A DNA stretch of 64,000 nt. Origin: Patescibacteria group bacterium (GTDB lineage Bacteria > Patescibacteriota > Patescibacteriia > 2-12-FULL-60-25). Below the pieces are notes generated by a model. It worked only from the letters and a program-made list of their open reading frames with translations, was not told where the DNA came from and did not search any database. The stretch's first letter is position 1. Each line of letters begins with the position of its first letter. Below are positions 57,290 through 64,000 of the stretch, in pieces. Made by a program: the position numbers and the translations under genes. The stretch spans positions 124,001 to 188,000 of the forward strand of contig JAQURS010000001.1 of the NCBI GenBank assembly GCA_028715505.1. The letters run 5' to 3'.

Positions 57290-57385
57290 AACTGTTACTC
57301 TTAGCCGCCTTGCCGGGCGAAACCAACGCGGGGCAGTCAGCCGCCCCCGGAGCGACGCGTAATCCGCGTCTTAGGCCCACGGGGA
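57290..57385 (-). promoter_or_regulatory. GC-rich structured leader of the S1 gene
   Basis: The minus strand starts after an AT-rich TATATA (about 57388-57393) and contains GACGCG/CGCGTC (57354-57370) and GGGGGC/GCCCC (57330-57348) hairpins before the ATG. No known riboswitch class is recognised; autogenous control by S1 is a known theme in other bacteria. Confidence 0.4.
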
Positions 57386-57429
57386 CATATATAAATTGAG
57401 TAGCAAGATCATACTCCGAACCAGGTGAT

Positions 57430-57456
57430 TTGGCAAGTGTCCGGACGTGTTATAAT
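57430..57456 (+). promoter_or_regulatory. Promoter of the 57465 gene
   Basis: TTGGCA, 15 bases, TATAAT, ending eight bases before the ATG, with no ribosome-binding site. Confidence 0.6.
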
Positions 57457-57464
57457 GGCCGGAT

Positions 57465-58142
57465 ATGGAGGAGCTTTCATTAAGCCTGAAAAACCGCTTA
57501 CCCATGGTGGATTTTTTGGCCGAATGGTCCGGTTTTGCCGGTCCCGAGACAAGACCCAAGGCGGAAGCCTTAATCCAGGCTTACGACGACGGCCAAGAGC
57601 TGGATAAAACCGCTTTGGCCGAATTGGTGATCGAGCTGGCCAAGGAGGTCTGGCCTATCCGGTTCGCGCTCCACAGATTCTTCGGCGAAGAAGGCGCGCT
57701 CATCGAATGGGACATGGTGGAAAAAGCCGTCCGCCGCAGCACGGCCCATCTCATGGAAAGATTCAAACGGTCCACCCGTTGCCGGAGCTTGGACGAGATG
57801 TTTAAGCATGAGGATTTTGACCAAGCTTTTAGGCAAGAGGAAAAGAACGAGATCGAAAGCGTCCGCCACCACCTTTTGGAAAGTTATTGGGCTTCGCATC
57901 CATCCTCGCTGCAGCCTTTGATCGAAGAGGGCCGATCGTTATTATCCGGTTATGAAGAGCGGTTGGAAGAACTAAAAAAAATCGCCGAAGGCTGGCCGTC
58001 GCTCTTGGCTGAAGAGTTGCTTTCCAAAGTCAAAAGCCTGGAAGACAGGATTTACTTCAAAGGCGAGAACGTTTCGCTTGAAATCATGGACGGCGAGCTG
58101 GCTTATTACCGCGAACAAAAAGAATTACCGATTGAGGAGTGA
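57465..58142 (+). CDS. Uncharacterised helical protein, 225 aa
   Basis: Soluble, acidic and helical throughout (LAELVIELAKEVWPIRFALHR, then EKNEIESVRHHLLESYW and GYEERLEELKKIAEGW). There are no membrane segments, no obvious catalytic motif and no recognised family. It is leaderless by promoter position. Its stop abuts the stop of the converging secreted-protein gene, with no intergenic space. Confidence 0.75.
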   Translation: MEELSLSLKNRLPMVDFLAEWSGFAGPETRPKAEALIQAYDDGQELDKTALAELVIELAKEVWPIRFALHRFFGEEGALIEWDMVEKAVRRSTAHLMERFKRSTRCRSLDEMFKHEDFDQAFRQEEKNEIESVRHHLLESYWASHPSSLQPLIEEGRSLLSGYEERLEELKKIAEGWPSLLAEELLSKVKSLEDRIYFKGENVSLEIMDGELAYYREQKELPIEE

Positions 58143-59219
58143 TTACTCCGATGTCATGACCAGCCTCGGCACGAGTTCGCCGCGGTTGTTTTTATTGTAG
58201 CCGACGTGCAGCGCGTAGCCGTTGGTTCCGTAAGCTGAATCGATGAAATAATCGCGGGTATCCGGCAATTTCGAAGCCTGGGACCGGCCGCTGAAGGTCA
58301 TCAGATGGCGACGATAATCCTTCAGAATCCAATTTTTACCGTCCCAGACCAACCCCGCTTCAGGGAAAAACAAAATTTCATTTTTCGTGGCGTCTACAAA
58401 AGATGAAAAATGCGAATCAAGCCGGCGCGAAGCCGATCCGTCAAAATAAGTAGCAACGATGGTTGGCTTCTTGCGATCGGTTAAGGCGGTTAAAGCCAGC
58501 ACGGCCGCCCCGTTCGAGGCGAAAGTCGTGGTCCGATTGATGGCTCCGAATGATCGATCCACTCTCTTGAAGCCTTGCCCGTCGAAAACGTAAAAGCATT
58601 GTCCACCGCTGGTCAGAACGCTCATAAGCCAACCGGTGCGAAGCGGATAAACGTCCATTTTTTTATAGCCGCTCTGAATCAACTCGCTTGGCAACGGGAT
58701 ATTGGCGATCGTCTTGAGCGAGCTTTGCCAAATGATCAGGCTACGGCTCATGGGAATAATCCAAAAACCCCGTTTGCCCACGATTTGACCCACCCATTCC
58801 TGAGGCGGCAGCGAGGTCATGATCGGGCTAACGTTTTTCCAATACATGCCGTCAAACTGAAAAGCCATGTCCGGTTGGGTGAACCAAGGACTCGAGTCGC
58901 CGACCACCAGCCAGCCTTGGCCGTCCGAAGCGATTTGGCGGATTTTTTGGAAACCGTAATTTTTGAGGTCGGGAGTCAAATCAAAAATTTTCCCTTTGGA
59001 GGTGACTTGGAAAAGCTGATTGGGATTGCCGGCCAGCCATTCGGTGCCGCGGCTTGAGGCGAAAGAGATCAGCGGGTAATTAGCCGTCTGATCAAGCGTG
59101 GTCGTGGGAATCTGGGGGGAGAGGTCGGTCCACTTAAAAACCGGCGCCGCCAAAGTCGGGTGGGCAAGGCTTAAACAGGTCGCACATAAACTGGCGATTA
59201 GGATGGCTTTGACGGCCAT
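58143..59219 (-). CDS. Secreted beta-propeller-like protein
   Basis: 358 residues from the ATG at 59219 (six bases after TATGTT). A signal peptide (MAVKAILIASLCATCLSLAHPTLAAP) is followed by FKWTDLS and repeated short strand blocks with W and G (GQGWLVVGD, GKRGFWIIP, RTGWLMSVLTSGGQCF), as in a propeller. The C-terminal TRDYFIDSAYGTNGYALHV matches ETRDYFVQTIGNGNGTFLL in the larger neighbour, so the two are paralogues and this is the version without Ig-like repeats. Likely cell-surface or secreted binding protein. Confidence 0.8.
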   Translation of the reverse strand: MAVKAILIASLCATCLSLAHPTLAAPVFKWTDLSPQIPTTTLDQTANYPLISFASSRGTEWLAGNPNQLFQVTSKGKIFDLTPDLKNYGFQKIRQIASDGQGWLVVGDSSPWFTQPDMAFQFDGMYWKNVSPIMTSLPPQEWVGQIVGKRGFWIIPMSRSLIIWQSSLKTIANIPLPSELIQSGYKKMDVYPLRTGWLMSVLTSGGQCFYVFDGQGFKRVDRSFGAINRTTTFASNGAAVLALTALTDRKKPTIVATYFDGSASRRLDSHFSSFVDATKNEILFFPEAGLVWDGKNWILKDYRRHLMTFSGRSQASKLPDTRDYFIDSAYGTNGYALHVGYNKNNRGELVPRLVMTSE

Positions 59220-59271
59220 AATTGGAACATACCTTGCCTGACCATGGTTTTTTGTCAACCTGGTTCATGCA

Positions 59272-59296
59272 AACAAAACTCCCGCCGAGGCGGGAG
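59272..59296 (-). terminator. Terminator of the 1145-aa gene
   Basis: CTCCCGCC, loop TC, GGCGGGAG then TTTTGTTTG on the minus strand. Confidence 0.75.
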
Positions 59297-59300
59297 CCGT

Positions 59301-59351
59301 ATCACCCCTCGATCCCCTCTTAAAATAAGAGGGGAAGCAAAGGGGTGATAA
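59301..59351. repeat. Nested palindrome behind the 1145-aa gene
   Basis: ATCACCCCT/AGGGGTGAT enclosing CCCCTCTTA/TAAGAGGGG. It starts at the gene stop and may protect the mRNA 3' end or belong to a dispersed palindromic family; no second copy is seen in the window. Confidence 0.55.
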
Positions 59352-62300
59352 TTACTTTTTGTAGATTGTTTTGTAACCGTTCCAAGTTGAATTGCCGAGA
59401 TTGTCTATCAGCTTGGCGCCGTAGGTGAGCGAACTCGCGCTGTACGGGCCGCCGGTGTAGGAGCAGGTACCGGATCCGTTGCAAGTCTGCACCACGTCTC
59501 CGTTGACGTAAAGTTCGATGCGCTGGATTCCGTTGTCGTCGGCGCCATTGGCCGTGAACGTAATGTTCTGGCCGCTGGTATAACCGTTGTCGGCGCTCGA
59601 GTTCACGCTGAGCGTGCCCGGAACGTTGATCTGGTTATTGCCTTGGCTGTTGTTATTGTAATTGTCGGTCAATTGGACGTAAGTCGTGTCTGACCAAACG
59701 ACATTCGAATTATTGTCCGTCACCTTTACCTGGATCGGCAAGGAAGTCACATTGCTATAATTCGAGCCGGTCACGCTGGTGCTGCAGGTAGCCGAGGTGT
59801 TGTAGCTCGAGTTGCAGGTTTGGGCCAACGAATTGTTGACGTAGATCTCCATCTTTTGAATGCCATTGCCATCGTAAGCGTTGGCCGAGACGGTAAAGCT
59901 CTGGTTGCGCTGGAACGAGGTTTGGTTCGGTGAAAGCGAGATCGTGACGGTCGTGTTATAGCTATTGTTATTATTACCGCTCCCGATCTGCACGTTCTTA
60001 ATGTCTGACCAGAACGTGTTGTAACTCGAATCGGTCACCTTGGCCTGCAAAGGCAAGGACATGGAGCCGCTCGTGTAATTGGAACCGATCACGTTGGACG
60101 AGCAGTTGCCGTAAGTCGAATTCGAGAGCGTGCAAGTGTTGACCAAAACGTTATTGGCGTAGAGATCAATGCGGCGGATGCCGTCCGGATCGTTGGCGTA
60201 AGCGTTCAAGGTGAACGTCTCGTTCAAACCGTACGAAGTCCGGTTGTCGGTCGTTGAAAGCGAGACCGAGGCGTTGCCGTTGTTATTGTTGTTATTCGAA
60301 CTGTTATTGGTCACGTAGAGTTGCGGGTTATTGGTCGACCAGACGGTGTAACCATAACGGTCGGTGGCCTTGCTCTTAAGCGTGACGTACGTGCCCTGGG
60401 AATAATTACTGGCGTAAATCGAGCGCGTGCAGGACTGGGTCGAATTGGCCACGTCCGAATAAGTGCACGTGCCAACCAAATTATCGTTGGCGTACAGGTC
60501 CAACTGGCGCAGGCCGTTGACCGAAGTGCCATAGAAGGTGACTGAACGAGTCTCGTTGTAACCCAAATTGCTCGAACCGGTCGTATCGAACCAAGTCGAG
60601 AGCGAGTTCGAGGAATTGTTGTAGTTCGTGTTCAGGTACAGCGTCTGGCTGGTGGCCTGGCGGCTGTTATAATCCGTGGCGCGCACGTAAACCGGGATTT
60701 GCGTGCTATTGGAATAATTGCTGCCGTAAATATCAACTTGGCAATTCTGGGTGCCGTAAGCGCGGCTGAAATTACAGGTCTGCTTGGATTGGCCGTTCAC
60801 GATGATTTCGATCTTTTGCAAACCGTCGCCGGCATTGGCCTGGGCCTTGATGGTCTTCTTGTCGCTGGACGAGAAATCCGAACCGGTAGGCTCGGTCCAA
60901 ACCCAAGCTGACAAATTACCGTTGGTGCCCGTGTAATTGTTGTTATTGCTGTTGGAATTGTAGTTGTAATCCGTGACGGTATAGGTGCCGAGCCACGTCC
61001 AGGCTTCTTGGCCGTTTGAGGCCACCGCGCGGCCGTTGAATGAAACGGCGCTACCCAGGTTGTAATCATTGCCGTTCAAACCCAGGGTGCAGGAACCTGA
61101 ATTGCCCGAAAGCGAGCAGGTCTTTTGGACCGAGCCGTTCACGTAGATGTCGATGCGGTTCAAACCGGTGCCGGCGTAACCCGTGACAGTGGCGTTGTTG
61201 GTCGTACCGCGCACGAGGTAAGGCGTGTTGTTATCAACCGTCATATTGGCGCTCACGTTGGCATCGTAAAAACTGATGATGCTGGCCGGAACGTAAGCCA
61301 CGCGGTTGGCGCCGCTCGTGATTTTGGCGAACGAACCCACATTGGAAACCGTCTGCCAGGCAGCCGGATCAATGGTCATTGAACAGGTGGTGTTCTTTTT
61401 GGTATTGCCCGGCAAACACGTCTTTTGATAGACGTCGTTGATGTAGAGCTCGATTTTTTTAATGCCGTCGTTGGATTGGGCGCCGACCGTGTAAGTCGGT
61501 TTGGTGTTGCTGGCTTGGTAACGGAAATTCGGGTTCAACCAAGCCCAGTAGGTGATGCGGTTCTTCATGCCGTTCACCGTTCCAACTTTCTCGTTGTTTT
61601 GGGTGTAAGTCGGAGCCACGCTCGGCGTAACGTAACCCGTGCCCTCATCCGCGCGCACCAGCTTGGCCGTCAAAGGCGAAGTGGGGGAGCTTGAACCAAG
61701 GGATGAAACGGCGCCTCCCAAAAGAAAGGTGCCATTGCCATTGCCGATGGTCTGCACGAAATAGTCGCGGGTTTCGCCGTAGGACTGGAAGTTAGTGCCG
61801 TCAAAGCGCAATAAATTCTTACCCACGAGGATCATCCAGGATTTGCCGTTGTAGGCAGCGATGGCCTTATTCAATGAATTTTGAAGATTGGAATTCAGAA
61901 CCGGGCTAAGGTAGGTATAATTGCTGCCGTTGATTGACCAAATGTGGGCATTGTTCACCGAATTGCAATCAAGACCCGGGCCGCAGGAAAAGTTATATCC
62001 CGAAAGATAAACCTGGCTGCCGTTGCTCACGATAAACCGCAGATCATACAGGTCGCTGATTGAGAGTTGGTTGAAATTGCCGTTTTGGTAGTTATAGACT
62101 TTTACGCCGTTACCGCCTTGGGGAATGGCGAAAATCCAACCGCCGGAGGTGGGCACGACTTGCGTGGCGTAAAAGACGCTTTGTCCGTCGGCCGGAGAGA
62201 CGTGGCGCACCGAATACGGTTGGTTATAGCCGTTGCTGGCCGTGATGGGCAGGCTAACTTGGGTCAAATAACTAGAACCCATGTTCCAGTTGAATACGCG

Positions 62301-62789
62301 GTTTTGAGAAGTCACAATCATCCAGGTGCCATTATTGCCCGTGATGGACGTGATGCCTTCGTTGGAATTCAAGTATCCGCGCAGTAAACTCGTGCGGTCA
62401 GTGAAGCTGCCGTTATACGACAGGATTTGGAATTGATTGTCACGGCGCGCAATATCCTTCAAGAAAAGCGCAGTCTGGCCGTCGCTCACGATGTCGTCCA
62501 CGCGCGAAAGTCCGGCATTGCGGACATCCACCGTAATATCGTTCATGATCGAACCGTCAGTTTTCCAAACGTGTCCGCCGGACCAAAGTTCCTGACCGTC
62601 GGTCAGGTACCAATACGGCTCGGCGCGGGCGATGGCCCAAACCGGACGATTGTCGCGGGCGGATAATTTATCTGAAATATCGGTCCATTGCCACGGACCA
62701 GTATCGGCCGAAGCGGCCGAAGGAATTAATGAAACGGCACACAAAACCGCAACCAAGGCGGTTAAAGCACGGCTTAAGAGGTTCTTCAT
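59352..62789 (-). CDS. Large secreted protein: propeller-like head plus seven Ig-like repeats
   Basis: 1145 residues. Signal peptide (NLLSRALTALVAVLCAVSLIP, cut likely after ASA). Residues about 30-390 form the same strand-repeat head as the adjacent smaller gene (WQWTDIS, then NGTWMIVTSQNRVF). From about 400 on there are seven repeats of 85-100 residues, each with a DGI-x-KIELYVN-type strand and a Cys pair (for example QKTCSLSGNSGSC, VQTCNGSGTC), spaced by Asn/Ser-rich linkers. The paired Cys fit one disulfide per repeat. No anchor (LPxTG, transmembrane or PEP-CTERM) is seen at the end. Likely an adhesin or surface polymer that binds hosts or neighbours. Confidence 0.85.
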   Translation of the reverse strand: MKNLLSRALTALVAVLCAVSLIPSAASADTGPWQWTDISDKLSARDNRPVWAIARAEPYWYLTDGQELWSGGHVWKTDGSIMNDITVDVRNAGLSRVDDIVSDGQTALFLKDIARRDNQFQILSYNGSFTDRTSLLRGYLNSNEGITSITGNNGTWMIVTSQNRVFNWNMGSSYLTQVSLPITASNGYNQPYSVRHVSPADGQSVFYATQVVPTSGGWIFAIPQGGNGVKVYNYQNGNFNQLSISDLYDLRFIVSNGSQVYLSGYNFSCGPGLDCNSVNNAHIWSINGSNYTYLSPVLNSNLQNSLNKAIAAYNGKSWMILVGKNLLRFDGTNFQSYGETRDYFVQTIGNGNGTFLLGGAVSSLGSSSPTSPLTAKLVRADEGTGYVTPSVAPTYTQNNEKVGTVNGMKNRITYWAWLNPNFRYQASNTKPTYTVGAQSNDGIKKIELYINDVYQKTCLPGNTKKNTTCSMTIDPAAWQTVSNVGSFAKITSGANRVAYVPASIISFYDANVSANMTVDNNTPYLVRGTTNNATVTGYAGTGLNRIDIYVNGSVQKTCSLSGNSGSCTLGLNGNDYNLGSAVSFNGRAVASNGQEAWTWLGTYTVTDYNYNSNSNNNNYTGTNGNLSAWVWTEPTGSDFSSSDKKTIKAQANAGDGLQKIEIIVNGQSKQTCNFSRAYGTQNCQVDIYGSNYSNSTQIPVYVRATDYNSRQATSQTLYLNTNYNNSSNSLSTWFDTTGSSNLGYNETRSVTFYGTSVNGLRQLDLYANDNLVGTCTYSDVANSTQSCTRSIYASNYSQGTYVTLKSKATDRYGYTVWSTNNPQLYVTNNSSNNNNNNGNASVSLSTTDNRTSYGLNETFTLNAYANDPDGIRRIDLYANNVLVNTCTLSNSTYGNCSSNVIGSNYTSGSMSLPLQAKVTDSSYNTFWSDIKNVQIGSGNNNNSYNTTVTISLSPNQTSFQRNQSFTVSANAYDGNGIQKMEIYVNNSLAQTCNSSYNTSATCSTSVTGSNYSNVTSLPIQVKVTDNNSNVVWSDTTYVQLTDNYNNNSQGNNQINVPGTLSVNSSADNGYTSGQNITFTANGADDNGIQRIELYVNGDVVQTCNGSGTCSYTGGPYSASSLTYGAKLIDNLGNSTWNGYKTIYKK

Positions 62790-62932
62790 AATAGATTTAT
62801 TTGGCTTAGTTACGCTAAATTTAAGTATTCTTACGTTCCTCTACACGTAAAGAACATGATAATTTAGCAAAAAATGACACTTTTGTCAATCCTAGAAGCT
62901 ACTTATCCATAAATAGGATATTTAGTCTAGGT

Positions 62933-63937
62933 TTATTGATTCAAGGTAGTTTCAAGCGCGAATAACCACTCATGCGGCTTGGCCGGATGGCAGAAGACGG
63001 TTCCAGGCGGAGCCGTCTCGGGCAGAGCTCCTGCCGTTGAGGCTATGATTGAGGTTTTGAACTGATGCGCCTCGTGCAAGGGCAAACCAAAACCCTCGTA
63101 CCAAGAAGGGTAGAGGATGGCCTTGGCGTTTTGATAAAGATAAGCCAGCTCACTGTCGCCAACTTGATCCGGCGCTTTGACGTAAGAAATGGGGCATTGC
63201 CCGGATGGGCATTTAACTTTGCCGCCCAGCACGATGGGCACGATTGGTTGCGTGGGATAGTTGATGTTGTAGCTTTCGATGGCGCGCAAAGCCGTATGAA
63301 TGTTTTTGCGGGGATCTGAACCGCCCAAAAGCAATACGAAGCGTTGGATTGAATTAGAAAGCCAGCTCGGTCGGGTTGCATGAACATCCGGCAGTCCAAA
63401 ATTCATGGGTGGTATGACGTTGACCCTAGTTTTGTCCAATTTAAATGTCCTTAAGGCATCGCTCTTTGTCTGCTGGGAAACGCAATCAACCTTTTCCGCG
63501 TTTTCGATCAATCGTCTGACGGGCATTAGCCTATGCCACCAACGCCTTCGCAGCGTGAACCAATACGGTTCAATGATAAAAGACAAGTCATGGATGAGAA
63601 TCTGGTAAGGCCGGTGAAGGTTTCCAACGAATCCCAGGTTGGGTAAGAGGATCAAATCGATTTGTCTGATTTTTTTCTCAGCTGATTTTGAGAACGAAGT
63701 CAGTTTCAAGAAGCAAAGCAAGGTCCAAAGCTTATTGGGAACTTTTAAGTGGAGGTATTGATAACCGTTTTGATCGCAAAAAGACTGTACGGCATGGGAG
63801 GGTCGCCACCCGGTTGTGATTAAGGTCACATTTTGCGGGTCACCGATCATTTGTTTGATCCAAAATCTGGCCGCCCGACTCACGCCTCCGCTTTTTTCGT
63901 CCGCCAAAGCCCGCGCGTCAATCAAAATACGAGCCAT
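62933..63937 (-). CDS. GT4-family glycosyltransferase
   Basis: 334 residues with a GT-B fold. The N-terminal half holds GGVSRAARFWIKQM and the acceptor-side LIHDLSFIIEPYWF; the C-terminal donor side has LLLGGSDPRKNIHTALRAI and the nucleotide-sugar motif LYPSWYEGFGLPLHEA, whose Glu pair is typical of GT4. It transfers a sugar in surface glycan synthesis. The start at 63937 overlaps the end of another minus-strand frame. Sugar and acceptor unknown. Confidence 0.88.
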   Translation of the reverse strand: MARILIDARALADEKSGGVSRAARFWIKQMIGDPQNVTLITTGWRPSHAVQSFCDQNGYQYLHLKVPNKLWTLLCFLKLTSFSKSAEKKIRQIDLILLPNLGFVGNLHRPYQILIHDLSFIIEPYWFTLRRRWWHRLMPVRRLIENAEKVDCVSQQTKSDALRTFKLDKTRVNVIPPMNFGLPDVHATRPSWLSNSIQRFVLLLGGSDPRKNIHTALRAIESYNINYPTQPIVPIVLGGKVKCPSGQCPISYVKAPDQVGDSELAYLYQNAKAILYPSWYEGFGLPLHEAHQFKTSIIASTAGALPETAPPGTVFCHPAKPHEWLFALETTLNQ

Positions 63938-64000
63938 AAACGTTTCCCAACATGGCTTCGTCGGTCTCTTGCACGGGAACCAGGTTCAAACGGAAGCCAA
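63918..64000 (-). CDS. C-terminal end of an upstream gene (partial)
   Basis: The minus-strand frame from the window edge reads GFRLNLVPVQETDEAM, then GNVYGSYFD and stops at 63918-63920, overlapping the glycosyltransferase start by 20 bases. The length is too short to assign; overlap suggests an operon with the glycosyltransferase. Confidence 0.4.
   Translation of the reverse strand, partial: GFRLNLVPVQETDEAMLGNVYGSYFD

Noticed and set aside
59352-62400. Repetitive DNA resembling a repeat array
   Set aside because: The repetition follows the Ig-like protein repeats and Asn/Ser-rich linkers in frame; repeat length and spacing do not fit CRISPR. No CRISPR array or cas gene is seen in the window.
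1-64000. Alternative genetic code with TGA as Gly
   Set aside because: TGA ends several genes at the expected place (for example tsaD-type and TrmB genes) and is not found inside conserved domains.

Overview
The window reads as a dense bacterial chromosome segment with a mid-range GC content by eye, standard genetic code and short intergenic gaps. It most resembles a Candidate Phyla Radiation (Patescibacteria) genome. The pointers are an archaeal/eukaryotic-type prolyl-tRNA synthetase with a zinc-binding tail, an Elp3-type radical SAM acetyltransferase, several TrmB-family regulators, PolX with a PHP domain, RNase Y, KhpA, a FemAB ligase, a PilB-type ATPase and many orphan genes. This placement is an inference; no 16S rRNA or concatenated ribosomal set is present.

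Layout. 1-7.5 kb: end of a Ser/Thr protein kinase, a three-repeat zinc protein, ruvA-femAB, a cupin, a TrmB regulator with three effector repeats, and a secreted protein. 7.56-12.29 kb: an island placed between a tRNA-Arg gene and what looks like that tRNA's own terminator; it carries a large serine recombinase, a tRNA-like remnant cluster and a three-gene operon ending in a Ymh-family protein. 12.4-22.4 kb: orphan genes, tRNA-Lys, tRNA-Leu, PolX, a DMT exporter and proS. 22.4-33 kb: a double-GGDEF protein, a divergent elp3 / Trm9-like methyltransferase pair, HU, ymdB, rny, and truB behind a TrmB regulator. 33-40.7 kb: an rpsP-khpA-trmD series split by orphan genes, two overlapping half-size MFS proteins, tdk and another TrmB regulator. 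40.8-51 kb: orphan genes, a PEP-synthase-like swivelling-domain protein, dinB, ddl, tRNA-Glu, a PIF1-like helicase, tsaD and tsaE. 51-64 kb: pilB, a membrane protein, ftsH, an S1-repeat protein, two secreted propeller-like proteins (one with seven Ig-like repeats) and a glycosyltransferase.

Two expression styles are interleaved. Recognisable housekeeping genes mostly have a -10 box only 6-10 bases before the start codon and no Shine-Dalgarno sequence, as expected for leaderless mRNAs. About sixteen unrecognised genes instead have a clear leader, a strong Shine-Dalgarno sequence and usually a private terminator, often with the stop codon inside the hairpin. They look like self-contained cassettes inserted among the core genes.

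Functional links: elp3, the methyltransferase, tsaD, tsaE, trmD and truB all modify tRNA. FemAB, Ddl and FtsH serve the cell envelope. RuvA, PolX, DinB, the PIF1-like helicase and HU serve DNA upkeep. The secreted propeller proteins, glycosyltransferase and PilB point to a worked-on cell surface.
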